NCBI GenBank assembly: GCA_963575745.1
Contig: CAUYUJ010019929.1
Coordinates: forward strand, 69,292 to 133,291
DNA: 64,000 bases
Direction of reading: 5' to 3'
From: Prorocentrum cordatum
Lineage: Eukaryota > Sar > Dinophyceae > Prorocentrales > Prorocentraceae
The notes under the pieces were generated by a model. The model worked only from the letters and a program-made list of their open reading frames with translations. It did no database searches and was not told the origin of the DNA. This document shows, one piece after another, positions 1-11,859 of this stretch (its first letter is position 1; each line of letters begins with the position of its first letter). The position numbers and the translations under genes are program-made.

Positions 1-335
1 GCCAAAGAACGTCGGGCCATAATCATGTGTTTCGAATATGCAGCTTCGCTCTTGAGTGTCAGGTTATTGGCAGGAGAACGACCGCGAAGGGGCGTGGAAA
101 CATGTGGAGGCGGGGCGGTTGGAGACATACTTCGTGGGAGTAGCAGCGCCTTGTGCTGTGTTCGCATTGCAAGATAACGCTCTGTGCGCTATGACAGTAC
201 AGCGCCTTGCGCTAAACGTAGCAGGTGCCCGCCTGCATTACAAACAACAGGCAACGGACAAAAAAATGCGGCACGGGCAGCGGGCAGCGCCATGCGCTAT
301 TCGCTGTGCGGCGCTCGCACACGGCGCGTCACTCC
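1..335. repeat. Leader module of 101-bp array element, copy 1
   Basis: This stretch is repeated with moderate divergence at 1900-2240, and its last third (from about 218) again at 2415-2530. Shared landmarks are GGAAACATGTGGAGG near 109 and 1999 and GCAGCGCCTTGTGCTGTG near 144 and 2042. It always lies directly before a tandem array of the 101-bp unit, so it looks like the fixed 5' part of a composite repeat element. No credible protein is encoded. Confidence 0.75.
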
Positions 336-339
336 GTTG

Positions 340-1560
340 GCCCTCCGAGGACCCCATCGCACCCCTCCGGGGGACGGCGGGGTCTCGTGGTGATCCGCGT
401 GAGACGTCACTCCGCTGGCCCTCCCAGAAGCCCATCGCTGGCCCCCTGGGGACGGCAGGGTCTCGTGGTGATCCGCGAAAGACATCACTCTGCTGGCCCT
501 CCCAGAAGCCCATGAAAAAAGGGGACAACTTCGCAGATCGCCCCCCTCCCCCCCCCCCCCAGGGGCGGCGAGGTCTCGTGGTGATCCGCGTGAAACGTCA
601 GGCCGCTGGTCCACCCAAAAGCCCACGAAATTGGCGACAATTTCGCAAATCGCAGTCCCCCAGGGAGCGGCGAGGTCTCGTGGTGATCCGCGTAAAACGT
701 CACTCCGCCGGCCTTCCCTGGAGCCGACGGAAGTGGCGATAATCTCGCAGATCGCAGCCCCCCAAGGGGCGGCGAGGTCTCGTGGTGATCCGCGCAGGAC
801 GTCGCCCACGAACATGGCGACAATTTCGCGGATCGCAGCCCCCGAAGGGGCGGCGAGGTCTCGCGGTGACCCGCGTAGGACGTCGCTCCGCTGGCCCTGA
901 CGCCCATAAAAATAACGACCATTTCGCAAATCGCAACCCCCTATGGGTGCGGCGAGCTTTCGTGGTGATCCGCGAAGGACGTCACTCCGCTGGCCCTCCC
1001 AGAAGCCCATGAAAAAAAGGGGACAACTTCGCAGATCGTGGCCCCCCTAAGGGGCGGCGAGGTCTCGTGGTGATCCGCGTATGGCGTCACTCCGCTGGCC
1101 CCCCCAAAAGCCCAAGAAAAAGGGGACAACTTCGCAGATCGCACCACCCCAAGGGGTGGCGAGGTCTCGTGGAGATCCGCGTATGACGCCACTCCGCTGG
1201 CCCTCCCAAAAGCAAACGGAAGTGGCGACAATTTCGCAGATCGCAGTCCCCAGGGGGCGTCGAGGTCTCGTGGTTACCCGCGTAGGACGTCACTTCGCTG
1301 GCACTGCCAGAAGCCAGCGAAAATGGCAGCCATCTCGCATATCGCAGCCCCCCATTGGGGCGGCGAGGTCTCGTGGTGACCCGCGTAGGACGTCACTCCG
1401 CTGGCCCTTCCTGAGGCTAGCGAAACTGGCGACAATTTCGCAGATCGCAGCGCCCCAGGGGACGGCGAGGTCTCCTGGTGATCTACGTCGGACGTGCCTC
1501 CGCTGGCCCTCGCCGGAACCTGCGAACGTAGCGACAGTTTCGCAGAGCGCAAACCCCTGG
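340..1560. repeat. Tandem array, ~101-bp unit, block 1 (about 12 copies)
   Basis: The landmark GGCGAGGTCTCGTGGTGATC recurs at roughly 380, 457, 570, 672, 774, 855, 953, 1060, 1160, 1260, 1366 and 1467. Spacing is close to 100 bp; the first copies are shorter. Units also share CACTCCGCTGGCCCTCCC and TTTCGCAGATCGCAGCC. Long open frames on both strands are by-products of the repeat and are not annotated. Confidence 0.9.
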
Positions 1561-1692
1561 GGTGTGGCGGGGAGGAGGGGGACGAAAACGAGGAGGGGGA
1601 GAAAGTAGGGAGGAAGGAGGAGGGGGGAAGAGTGATGGAGACCACGGTGTTCGGTTCATAACGAGAACCCAAATAAGAGAGGGCTGGAACTA
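1561..1692. repeat. Polypurine tract and conserved tail motif, copy 1
   Basis: The array ends in a G/A-rich tract (1561-1636). It is followed by a tail at 1637-1690 containing GAGACC, TTCATAACGAGAACCCA and GGGCTGG. The same tail follows polypurine at 4077-4135, 55861-55915 and 63598-63655. Confidence 0.7.
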
Positions 1693-1899
1693 GTAATGCG
1701 AATCATGAGAATCATACGGAAACAAATTCCAACAATCATAACAACGCTATTACTCAGAATACGGTCAAACATCATGTTATACGAACGCCAATAATACACT
1801 GGGGACGTACCCAACTCTTTTAATCATGTGGCGAGTATACATCGGATCGCTCAATATAAGAGCAAACAAATAATGATCCACCATGCCCTTGAACGCTTC
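1693..1899. other. Spacer without recognisable features
   Basis: AT-richer DNA between two composite repeat elements. No ORF, repeat or structured motif is supported here. Confidence 0.6.
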
Positions 1900-2240
1900 G
1901 CCAAGAAACGTCAGGCCATAGCCAGATGTTGGACACATGCAACGTCACTCTGAAGAGTCAGGTCGCTGGCAGGAGGGCGACCGCGATTGGGGCATGGAAA
2001 CATGTGGAGGAGGGACGGTTGGAGACATAATCTGTGGGAGTAGCAGCGCCTTGTGCTGTGTTCGCATTCCAGAATAGCGCTCTGTGCGCTATGACAATAC
2101 AGCGCCTTGCGCTCAACGTAGCAGGTGCCCGCCTGCATTACAAACAACAGGCCGCGGAAAAAAAAGGGATGCGGCACGGGCAGCGGGCAGCGCCATGCGC
2201 TATTCGCTGTGCGGCGCTCGCACGCGGCGCGTCACTCCGC
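1900..2240. repeat. Leader module of 101-bp array element, copy 2
   Basis: Second copy of the 1-335 leader, in the same orientation, directly before the second array. A partial third copy of its distal part (from GTGCCCGCATGCATTATAA) is embedded at 2415-2530, so the leader was duplicated inside the array. Confidence 0.75.
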
Positions 2241-4010
2241 TGGCCCTCCCAGAGCCCCATCGCATCCCTCCGGGGGACGGCGGGGTCTCGTGGTGATCCG
2301 CGTGAGACGTCACTCCGCTGGCCCTCCCAGAAGCCCATCGCTGCCCCACAGGGGACGGCAGGGTCTCGTGGGATCCGCGTAAGACATCACTCTGCCGGCC
2401 CTTCCCGAAGCCCGTAGCATGTGCCCGCATGCATTATAAGCAACAAGCAAATGAATAATGGATGCGGCATGGGCAGCGGGCGGCGTCATGCGCTGTTCGC
2501 TGTGCGGCGCTCGCACACGGCGCGTCACTCCGCTGGCCCTCCCAGGGGCCCATCGCAGCCCCCCAAGGGACGGCGAGGTCTCGTGGTGATCCGCATAAAA
2601 CGCACCTCCGCTGGGCCACCCAGAAACCCGCGAAAGTGGCGACAATTTCGCGCATCACAGCACCCCCAAGGGAACGGCGAGGTCTCGGGGTGATCCGCGA
2701 AGGATGTACCTCCGCTGGGCCTCCCAGGAGCCCACGTACGTCGCGACAGTTTCGCAGATCGCAGCCCCCCAAAGTGCGACGAGGTCTCGCGGTGATCTGC
2801 GTATGACGTACCTCCGCTGGCCGTCCCAAGAGCCCACGCAAGTGGCGACAGCTTCGCATATCGCAGCCCCCAGGGGGCAGCGAGGTCTCGGGGTGATTTG
2901 CGTGTGACGTACCTGCGCTGGCCCTCCCAGAAGCCCACGAAAGTGGCGACGATTTCGCAAATCGCAGCCCCCCAAGGGACGGCGAGGTCTCGTGCTGGCC
3001 CTCAAGCCCACGCAAATGGCGACAGTTTCGCACATCGCAGCGTCCCAGGGGACGGCGAGGTCTCGGGGTGATCTGCGTCTGACGTACCTCCGCTTGCCTC
3101 CCGGGGGCCCACAAAATGGCGACAATCTCGCAGACCGCTGGGCCTCCCAGGAGCCCAGGAACGTGGCGATGATTTCGCAAATCGCAGCCCTCCAGGGGAC
3201 GGCGGGGTCTCGTGCTGGCCCTCCCAGAAGCCCACGCAAATGGCGACAGTTTCGCACATCGCAGCCCCCCAAGTGGACGGCGAGGTCTCGTGGTGATCTG
3301 CGTATGACATACCTCCGCTGGCCCCCCCCAGGAGCCCAGAAACGTGGCGACAGTTTCGCACATCGCAGCCCCCACAAGGGAAGGCCAGGACTCGTGGTGA
3401 TCTGCGTATGACGTACCTCCCCTGGGCCTCCCAGGACCCCGCGGACGTGGCGACAGTTTCACAGATCGCAGCCCCCCCAAGGGACGGCGAGGTCTCGTGG
3501 TGATCTGCGTATGACGTGCCCCCGCTGGTCCTCCCAGAAGCCAACGAAAGTGGCGACAGCTTCGCAGATCGCAGCACCCCAGGGGACGGCGAGGTCTCGG
3601 GGTGATCTGCGTCTGACGTACCTCCGCTGGCCCTCCCCAGGAGCCCAGGAACGCGGCGACAGTTTCGCACACCGCAGCCCTCCAGGGCACGGCGAGGTCT
3701 CGTGGTGATCCGCATAGGACGTACCTCCGCTGGCCCTCCCAGGTGCCCACGGAAGTGGCGGCAATGTCGTACATCGCAGCCCCCGAGGGGACGGCGAAGT
3801 TCCCGTGGTGATCTGCGTAGGACGTACCTCCGCTGGCCCACCCAGAAGCCCACGAACGTGGCGACCGCTTCGCAGGCCCCCCCCAGGAGACGGCGAGGCC
3901 TCGGCGGTGATCTACGTCTGACGTACATGCGCTGGCCCTCCCAGGAGCCCACGAAACTGGCGACAATTTAGCAGATCGCAGCCCCCCCCAAGGGACGGCG
4001 AGGTCACGAG
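2241..4010. repeat. Tandem array, ~101-bp unit, block 2 (about 17 copies)
   Basis: Same unit family as block 1. The GGCGAGGTCTCG landmark recurs near 2572, 2676, 2778, 2879, 2981, 3054, 3199, 3281, 3381, 3487, 3588, 3691, 3790, 3892 and 4000. Copies around 3000-3230 are internally deleted. A 555-codon open frame on the minus strand (2434-4101) is a repeat artefact. Confidence 0.9.
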
Positions 4011-4140
4011 GCAGGGCGGAGAGAGGAAGAGGGGGGGGGAAGGGGGGAGGCGGGAGGAGGGGGAGGAGGAGGATAGGTGGAGACCACAGTGCTCTATTCA
4101 ATACGAGAACCCAACCAAGGGAGGGTTGGGAATGATAAAG
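4011..4140. repeat. Polypurine tract and conserved tail motif, copy 2
   Basis: G/A-rich tract 4011-4076, then the tail 4077-4135 with GAGACC, TTCAATACGAGAACCCAAC and GGGTTGGGAA. It matches the copy after block 1 and the tails of the unrelated arrays near 55.9 and 63.6 kb. Confidence 0.75.
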
Positions 4141-4440
4141 CTGATGATTCGGAAACTAGAAATCACATTGCCAATTCTGATACATGGTGGTACTGCTAGG
4201 CAGTAAGGAAGGAATTAATAATACCATCGCAAGTAATACTAATACTATCCACATAATCCATAATAGCAGTTCTACTAACCAACATATGAAACAACAGTAT
4301 TAAGGTACGCTTCAACTCATGCATTGGCCTATCCCTCCTACCCTGTGATCTGGGGCGGGCCCTCAGTTGGCTGAGTGCGGTTGTGCACAGGGTATCGTCG
4401 CTCGGAGAGTCTGAGCTTCGAAATGGCGACCAAGAAGAGG
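4141..4440. other. Spacer, no gene seen
   Basis: Moderately AT-rich DNA with no supported ORF or repeat; it runs into the ATG/AGG microsatellite. Confidence 0.55.
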
Positions 4441-4446
4441 AGGAGA

Positions 4447-4538
<92 letters not shown>

Positions 4539-4590
4539 GAAAAAGAATAATATGCTGATGATGCTGCTGCTGATGATGATGACGATGAGC

Positions 4591-4636
<46 letters not shown>

Positions 4637-5000
4637 GGAGGAGGAGGAGGAGGAGGAGGAGGAGGAGAGAGGGGGGGAGAGAAGGATAAGGAGAGGATGA
4701 GGAGGAGGAGGAAGAGGAGAAGAGGAGGAGGAGAGGCAGATGAGGAGGAGGGGGGAGGAGGAGGAGGAGGAGGAGGAGGGGGAGGAGGAGGAGGAGGAGG
4801 AGGAGGAGGAGGACAAGGAGGAGGAGGAGGAGGAGGAGGAGGAGGTGGACTTTGGACTCTGCATGAGGAGGGGGTCAAACTCAACTGTTCGTCACGCTGG
4901 ATGAGGAGGAGGGGGAAGGGGGAGGAGGAGGAGGAGGAGCAGGAGGAGAAGGAGGAGGAGGAGGAGGAGGAGGAGGGGGCGGGGGAGGACGGGGAATAGG
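4441..5000. repeat. Compound (ATG)n / (AGG)n microsatellite
   Basis: About 560 bp of trinucleotide repeats: mainly GAT units to about 4635, then GAG units with a non-repeat break at 4852-4905. Homopolymeric Met, His, Ser, Pro or Gly frames here are not genes. Confidence 0.95.
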
Positions 5001-5560
5001 AAGGAGAAGAATTGGGGCCGCGCCCCTCTCGGCTTCCCCTTGCTAGAGCCGGAGTGGCTACTGACCTCTTTGCCTGCAGCACTTCTTTTCCACCACCTCG
5101 TACAGAGACCGCACGACAGAGCCGAGGCCTAGTCTGGTGCAAGCGCTCCGCGACGGAACGATTTGGGCCAACGCTTCACGCGCATGAGGAGAGAACAAAA
5201 GGGCGACGCCCCGGGGACATTACATGCTCTTGTTCGTCATCCCTACCGGCTTCCGCCCAAAACTGAGCCACGGACCCCTCTGGCCGAGCCCAATCCTTCA
5301 TACCTTGCGAACCGCTGCCGGTCGCAACGACGACTAGCACTCACCCGTGAGGGCCAGTAGAATTCAATAAACAAAGGTGTAGCCAAGCCACTAATTCTTA
5401 CAAAGAAAACAAATCGGGCAGGGACGATTCAACGAATACTTGTCTCTCGTCGGGGTCGCTGGCTGCGGCCTGGCGGTCTCGACGGCGACGAACGGGGAGC
5501 ATCTTTTAAATCGTCCATTTCCCACTGGGGCGTTTTTCAATCGTTTGGTCGCGATGTGTA
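5001..5560. other. Non-repetitive stretch, no supported gene
   Basis: Mixed-composition DNA. Short open frames exist (for example 5012-5266 +) but have no recognisable domain, and coding is not supported by composition or neighbours. Confidence 0.5.
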
Positions 5561-5775
5561 TATGTATATATATAGAGATATACAAAGACATGCACATGTA
5601 TGTACATAGACTCATGTTCATACATATGTATGTATATGTATGAACATAGGTATGTATGTACGTACGCACGTATGTAAATATGTATGTATGTCTGTCTGTC
5701 TGTCTGTCTCTGTCTGTATGTATGTATGTATGTATGTATGCATGCATGTATGTGTATCTGGATGTGTGTATAGAT
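5561..5775. repeat. (GTAT/CTGT)n microsatellite
   Basis: Degenerate tetranucleotide repeats, ATGT and GTAT with a CTGT run near 5690-5710. Confidence 0.9.
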
Positions 5776-5857
5776 TCTCCAATAAGAACTTGCCTCTGCA
5801 GGGGTCTTAGCGGAATCATATGTGTTGGTGACCAATGTCGCCGATTTCGGTGGCCGG

Positions 5858-5935
5858 GCTGGGGTGCCCGAGGGTGCCCGGGGGTGCCCGGGGGTGCCCG
5901 GGGGGGCCCGAGTGCCGGGGTGCCCGGGTGCCCTG
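5858..5935. repeat. GGTGCCCGGG minisatellite
   Basis: About seven imperfect copies of a 10-bp unit, GGTGCCCGGG. Confidence 0.85.
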
Positions 5936-6255
5936 TAGTCCTATAGCCCTATATCCTTATAGCCCTGTAGCCCTAATAACCCTACAGCCCTATAGCCCTA
6001 ATAACCCTATAGCCCAATAGCCCTATAGCCCTAAAGCCTGTACAGCCCTATAGCCCTACAGCCCTACAGCCCTATAGCCCTATAGCCTTATAACCCTACA
6101 GCCCTAAAGCCCTATAGCCCTATAGCCTTATAGTCCTATTTCCCTGTAGCCCTACAGCCCTATAGCCTTATAGCCCTATAGCCCGATAGCCCGATAGCCC
6201 GATAACCCCATAACCTTATAGCCCTATAACCCTATAACTCTATAACTCCATAGCC
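5936..6255. repeat. TATAGCCC-type minisatellite
   Basis: About 35 imperfect units of 8-9 bp (TATAGCCCT, variants CAGCCCTA and TAACCCTA). It looks superficially like telomeric CCCTAAA, but the phase and unit length do not fit. Confidence 0.9.
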
Positions 6256-6309
6256 CTGAACAAAAATAGGATTGGGCTTTTCTCCGGTATCATGTATAGA
6301 GGTACATTC

Positions 6310-6350
6310 ACACACACACACACACACACATATATATAAATATATATATG
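6310..6350. repeat. (CA)n(TA)n dinucleotide tract
   Basis: About ten CA units followed by TA-rich repeats. Confidence 0.9.
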
Positions 6351-6449
6351 GCCAATACATGGCGCACGGCCCGGGCCTCGGACAACTGCGAACCCCTGCG
6401 AACTTATGGCCGAAGGAAGGAAAACGTCTGGTCGCCCTTTCGGCTGGGC

Positions 6450-6665
6450 ACGAGGACGGTTCTGATAACACTTTGCGAGTGGCCGCGCCAAACGCTGCTG
6501 CCTGGGGGCGGGGGCGGGGGCAAACGAACACAACAACTGCATAAACATGAATTTCCGGAAAGCCGAGCGGATCTCCGGTAGTGTATGCGTATGCAGTTTT
6601 TTTCGGTTCTAGCAGCATTTTGCGAGTGGCCGCGCGAAGCGCTATTACCGGGGGAAGCGTGCGCG
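6450..6665. repeat. Diverged direct repeat pair, ~155 bp apart
   Basis: Two related segments, at about 6453-6500 and 6605-6650. Both contain a GGTTCT start, the core TTTGCGAGTGGCCGCGC and a CTG or TTACC-GGGGG end. No coding function is evident. Confidence 0.55.
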
Positions 6666-6939
6666 CCCTACAAGAGACGTGGGCCTCAATATCACCTTCC
6701 CTGTGGATGCCACGCGCAAGGCACCCTGGATGCCGAGGAACCCTGTGGGAGGGCCTGGGGAACGTCCCATCGTGCTGGTGTCGGGGGAGCGCCTTCATCG
6801 CTACCGAAACACGGGCAGCTGTCCCTCTTGATGCCCTCGGAGGTACTACAGGCCGCTCCACGCGGGGAGTGCCCCCGTCGCCGTGGAGATGGAGACTCAC
6901 ACGCCCATCGGTGATCCTCAGAAGGTGTGGTTTCCTCGA

Positions 6940-7325
6940 TGAACCCAGATAGCGGTGCGATAACGGTTAAAAAAATGAATGGGGTGACGGTGGTGCCCTT
7001 TTTTTGGGTGGCGGTGCCAAGGGCCCTGTTCCCAAGGCACCAGCCACCCCCAGGAGCTTGATGCCTCAGGGTGGCTATGGGTGGGTTATTCTGAAACGAC
7101 CGAACGCTTGAACCCAAATAGCCATGTACGTTGGGCAAGGAACAGGTTACACATTGTTGTTGGCGCGCGGGGGTGCGTCCTCGATGAGCCCAACAACGGT
7201 GCGATAGTGGTAAAAAAAAGGGGGGGACGGGATGGGTGACGGTGATGCCCTTTTTTTGCGGGTGGCGGTGCCGGGGTCCCTGTGCGCAGGGCACCTGATG
7301 CCCCATCCCTGCGATGGGAGTGAAC
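6940..7325. repeat. Tandem duplication, ~240-bp spacing
   Basis: Copies at about 6940-7080 and 7180-7320 share CGATGARCCCA, CGGTGCGATA, GGGTGACGGTG, a T-run and GGGTGGCGGTGCC. The T-run (CCCTTTTTTTG) is conserved in both. No ORF is supported. Confidence 0.7.
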
Positions 7326-7959
7326 AACCTGTCAACATCGACAGGGGGAGGTCGGATGCCTGGAGGTGATAAAGGAAGATGCCAAGGCCCCCACCCTGGA
7401 CACTGCGAGCGTCGTGGGCCCGACGGCCTTTTCACCTCGCTCCTTCTTCACTTTTCTCTCTTCTTTTACTTACGGCGCCGTCACCATTGTGCGCTGCTCG
7501 CGCGCGCGCAAAGGCCGAGAGGCGCGGTCTCGAAGCCCTGCTTAACCTGCATGAGGTCCTCCGCGGTTGAGGCCCCCCTCCCTCACAGGCCCCCCCCCGC
7601 CCGCGGCAGGAAGGTGGGGGATCGCCGAAAGGGAGGGGGCGGGCCTTTGACCGTGGCGGGCCCACCAGAAAGTCGGGATTCGAGACTGTCTCGTAGGCGC
7701 GCCAGCCGCCGCTGGGAGACTTTCCCTTCTCGGGGGCCGCCACCGAGCCCCGCCCGGGGCGCGGCCCAGGGCGAACGGCGAGTGGCCATGACGTGCTGCA
7801 TGTGCACGGCAGCGCGCGGCGGGTGCCGCCTCCTGGGCTGCTAGCGGGCTGCCGCCTCCTCGCCAGCGCTCTCTCCTGCCGGGGCGCTGCCGCGGCCGCT
7901 CCAGCACCGTCCACGCGACCGTGTCCGCGGCGCGCTGAACGGGGCTGTCCCCGCGAAGC

Positions 7960-8400
7960 GGCCGCCCCCTCCACGGCGGTCGACTCGTGGTGCCCTTTGG
8001 TGGCAAGCGTCGTCTCGTCGAGCCCGTGGTCCTTCAGGTTCGCGACCGCCACGAAGAGGCTCGTCGAAGTCCGTCGTCTTCATGTTGCCGCGGTCGGCCG
8101 CCTGCTGGTTCCCCCCGCGCGGTGGCCATTCCAGGCCAGCGCCGCCTTGAATGGGCCTGGTTCCTCCGAGAGCTCGATGAGGAGGACCCCCGACGGCCGC
8201 TCGTTCGGCTTGGTCCTGGGTGCTGCATAGGCGTTCCCCAGATTGTCCGTCGGCCCCGTCATCTTGAGGTTCGCCCTCAGGTGGAACTCCCCGGGCCTTG
8301 GGGGCGGCTTCGTGCCGGGGAATGCGCCGGGGCGGCTCCAGCGCCGCGGGGGCCCTCCTCGGATCGTTTGCCTTGCCCACGCCCAAGGGGGGGGCCTCCA
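7960..8400 (-). pseudogene. Frameshifted coding-like fragment, unknown protein
   Basis: On the minus strand an open frame from about 8400 to its stop at 8080 has protein-like composition and contains PGEFHLRANLKMTG and ERPSGVLLIELSEEPG. After the stop a different minus frame continues with coding character (VANLKDHGLDETTLATKG, about 8050-7970). A single frameshift near 8075 would join them. The family is not recognised. Because the surrounding DNA is extremely GC-rich, other frames are open too, so the strand assignment rests on composition only. It could be a decayed retroelement piece or a host exon. Confidence 0.3.
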
Positions 8401-8682
8401 TTCTCAACTGCCAGCGCGCGCCGACGAGATCTTCGCGTGCTGCCGCCCAGCGGTGCTTCCCAATCGCCTGGCTCCAGGGGCGGCCCCTCCCAGACACGGG
8501 CCATTGCCGCGGGGGTCGGGCGCTCCAAGCCTGCTGCCCTCTCGCTCCCGTGGATGATGCCACGTTCGACCGCCTTCCATCGCCGTAGCCGCTCCAAGCT
8601 GCCCTCGAGTCCACGAAACCCTTTGTGTGAGTGGTGTAATCAGAGTGGGGGCCGATCCCGCCGACCTTGAGGTCGTCCCGTG

Positions 8683-8692
8683 CCTTGGCCAC

Positions 8693-8733
<41 letters not shown>

Positions 8734-10050
8734 GCATCATCATCATCATCATCATCACCACCATCATCTTCATCACCACCATCACAATCATTATCATCAC
8801 CACCATCAATACCATCACCCTCACCCTGCCCATCACCCTCACCCTCGCCCTGACCATCACCATTACCATACCACCATCATCACCACCATCATCATTATAA
8901 TCATCATCGCCATCAACATAACAATCATTCCACCATCGTAATCATCACCATTATTACCACCTCCATCATCACCGTCAGCAACGCCATCATCATCAGTGCC
9001 ATCATCATGACTATCATCATCGTCATCATCATCACCATCGCCATTATTATCATCACAATCAACGTCACCATCACCATTACCGTCACCAGCGGCACCACCG
9101 TCACCATCACCATCATCACCACCACCATCATGATTATCGCCCTAACCATCATCATCACGACAATCAACATCATCAATGCCATGATCATCACCACCATCAT
9201 CATCCCCATCACCACCACCGTCATCATCACCATCATCACCACCACCATCATCATCAACAACAACACCATAATCACCATCACCATTATCATCATCGGCACC
9301 ACCACCATCATCATCATAATCATCATCAACACCACCATCACTACCGTCACCATCAGCATCATCATCATCATCATCGCCACCATCATCATCACCATCACCT
9401 CCATCATCACCACCATCATCATTATCGCCATCACCATCGCCAGCATCATTATCACCATCATCACCATCAGCATCACCATCATCATCGCCATCATCAACAT
9501 CAGCGCAATCATCACCACCATTATCGCAATCATTGTTACTATCATCGTCACCATCACCGCCACATGGCTCCCATTTCTTCTTCACCGTCACGATGCTGGC
9601 GCCCCTCATCCTCACCCTCACCCGCACCATCACCATTACCATCACCATTATCACCACCATCGTCGCAATCATCGTCATCGCAATCACCATCATCATGATC
9701 ACCATCACCATCAACGTCATCATCACGATAATCATCATCGTCAGCATCATCATCACAATAATTTCACCATCGTAGTCATCATCACCATCATCCCTACCAT
9801 CATCGTCATCATCACCAGCATCTCCATCATCATCGTCATCATCACCATCATCATCATGGCCATCATCACCATCATCATCATCATCGTCGTCGTCATCACC
9901 ATCATCACCACCACCATCACCATCACCATCACCATCACCATCACCATCACCATCATCATCATCATCACCATCATCATCATCAACGCCACCATCACCTTCA
10001 CCATCACCATCGGCATCACTATCACCATCATCATCAACACCACCATCGTT

Positions 10051-10098
<48 letters not shown>

Positions 10099-10320
10099 GC
10101 CACCCTGACCATCAGCATCACCACCATCAGCATCATCAGCAACATCATCATCATCACCACCATCATCACCATCACCATCACCATCACCGTCATCATCGTC
10201 CTCACCACCACCACCATCATCATCAACAGCACCATCATCCTCACCACCGTCATCCGCACCAGCGTCACCGCCACCATCGCCATCGTCGCCACCATCGCCA
10301 TCCCCATCACCCTCACCCTC
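8683..10320. repeat. Very long (CAT/CAC)n microsatellite, ~1.6 kb
   Basis: Near-continuous CAT/CAC/CGT trinucleotides for about 1640 bp, broken only around 9556-9610 by a non-repeat segment. It produces poly-His, Ile, Met and Asp frames up to about 549 codons that are not genes. Confidence 0.95.
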
Positions 10321-10362
10321 GCCCTCGCCCTCGCCCTCGCCCTCGCCCTCACCGCCGCTGGG
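10306..10362. repeat. (CCTCGC)n hexanucleotide repeat
   Basis: Six to eight tandem CCTCGC or CCTCAC units at the edge of the CAT microsatellite. Confidence 0.9.
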
Positions 10363-10364
10363 CT

Positions 10365-10660
10365 GCCCACCGAGGGCCGTGCCCGAGGAGGCAGCGAGGG
10401 CGGCGCCGCGGCGGGCGGCGCCGGCGGCGGGCCGCCGAGGCCCGGGCGGGCTTCTCCTCGGGCGCGTGCGGGGGCGCGAGCTCCTCCCAGGGCTCGCCGC
10501 CGCCTCGGCCGGGGCGAGTGGTCGGGGCCCCTCCGCCGGGGGCCGGGGGGCCCTCAGCGGAGGAGCGCGGGGCCGAAGGGGGGGAGCCCGAGCGCGCAGG
10601 AGAGAGGGGGGCCCTTCCAGGGCCAGGGTTGCTCTCGTCGGCGGCGACAGGGCTGAGCCT
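10365..10660. other. GC-rich low-complexity DNA
   Basis: Several overlapping open frames rich in Arg, Ala, Gly and Pro on both strands. None has a domain or a preferred frame; no gene is called. Confidence 0.5.
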
Positions 10661-10673
10661 AGACGGTGTTTTT

Positions 10674-10752
10674 CGTTTTCGTTTCGTGTTCGCTTTCCCT
10701 CGCTTTTGTCTCGAATCCGCCTTGACCGCAAAACGAAGTCGAAACGAAAACG
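10674..10752. repeat. 13-bp perfect inverted repeat
   Basis: CGTTTTCGTTTCG at 10674-10686 is exactly complementary in reverse to CGAAACGAAAACG at 10740-10752, leaving a 53-nt loop. Confidence 0.8.
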
Positions 10753-10828
10753 GCCCACGAGATCGACAAAGCACTGTTAAGGTCCAGCCCTGGGCGGCGA
10801 GCCTGGGGGGGAAGCGAGAAGGGGCGGG

Positions 10829-10934
10829 CCTTCTCAGAAGGCTCGGAAGTCCCCTGGCCTTCCGAGAAATTCTCCAAGCCTTCCCCCCGCAGGCATGGAA
10901 CACCTCTCAGAAACTTCGCCGCCTTCTGAGAAGG
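10829..10934. repeat. 13-bp inverted repeat, itself near-palindromic
   Basis: CCTTCTCAGAAGG (10829-10841) and its reverse complement CCTTCTGAGAAGG (10922-10934). A similar CTTCTCAGAAGG occurs at 57270-57281. Confidence 0.7.
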
Positions 10935-11004
10935 CCTGCTCCTTCTCACTTCCCCTCCCTCGCTCGCCGCCGATCTCGTGCGTACCATTTTCCGATTTTT
11001 GGCG

Positions 11005-11150
11005 AGGACAACGCTCCAGCAGCCAATGGCGTACGTTCCATCACCCATTGTGTACGCTGGGCAATGCTCCAGCAGCCCACGGCGCGCGTCCCAGCACTGC
11101 GTTTTTACTGAACCCGAGCGGTCCAGCAACCCACGGCGCGCGTTCGACAC
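11005..11150. repeat. ~55-bp tandem repeat, three copies
   Basis: The motif TCCAGCARCCCACGGCGCGC and variants recurs near 11013, 11068 and 11121, each followed by CGTT or CGTCC. Confidence 0.7.
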
Positions 11151-11239
11151 TCCGTTTGGTACCGAGTGTCGGCGTTCGGACCTCGGTTTCGACCATCCCA
11201 AACGGACCCACTTAGTCAATCATCTATCTCAGTAGTAAA

Positions 11240-11570
11240 CTCTTCTACTAGCTGTAAGGTTTAGGCCCTCTCTGGGGGCCCCAGATATGGTCGACGTCGG
11301 CGCGTTCCCCCGAAACGCCAACCGCAACACTTCAACTTGTTTCAAACTGACCCAAATCTTGGCTGGCGCCCAAACGTTTATGTGAGTACGGATTCGCAAG
11401 GAATGTGAGGATGTGCGCGTAGGTCGTGGGAAGTTCTGCAGCATATCGTTCGTATGTGAACAGCGGGGCCATAGGGAGAGGGTACCAGAAATGACTTCCC
11501 GATGGCTGTGAAGTTGCGAAATTACCTCCCTGGAGGGTGGAGCCGTATCTATTTCATATGTACATGTGTA
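11240..11570. other. No supported feature
   Basis: Non-repetitive DNA with no convincing ORF. Confidence 0.5.
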
Positions 11571-11574
11571 CCGG

Positions 11575-11825
11575 AGTATATATGTCTGTCTGTCTGTCTG
11601 CCTGTCTTTATTCATATAGGTATGTATGTATTCAAGTGTGTGCGTGTATATAGACATAATATATATATATATATATATATATTATATAATATATTATTAT
11701 AGATATATTATGCATGTGGGTGCACACGTGTGTTTACATATCAGATTTATGATGCGTATACATCGATATATACATATATATACATATATATGTATATATA
11801 TATATATATATATATAGGTATCACA
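11575..11825. repeat. (CTGT)n and (TA)n microsatellites
   Basis: CTGT run near 11583-11605, TA run 11658-11700 and TATACA/TATA runs 11765-11816. Confidence 0.9.
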
Positions 11826-11859
11826 CTCACATACGTAGCTGTGTGTACACTTATAGGCA

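Noticed and set aside
2434-4101. 555-codon minus-strand ORF, and similar long ORFs in all tandem arrays
   Set aside because: The frames are open because the repeat unit lacks stops in that frame; they restart with each unit, have no domain, and several frames are open at once.
5936-6255. Telomere-like CCCTA repeats
   Set aside because: Unit is 8-9 bp (TATAGCCCT), irregular and internal; dinoflagellate telomeres are TTTAGGG-type. Treated as a minisatellite.
8627-10656. Poly-His / poly-Ile / poly-Asp ORFs
   Set aside because: Direct translation of a CAT/CAC microsatellite in different frames.
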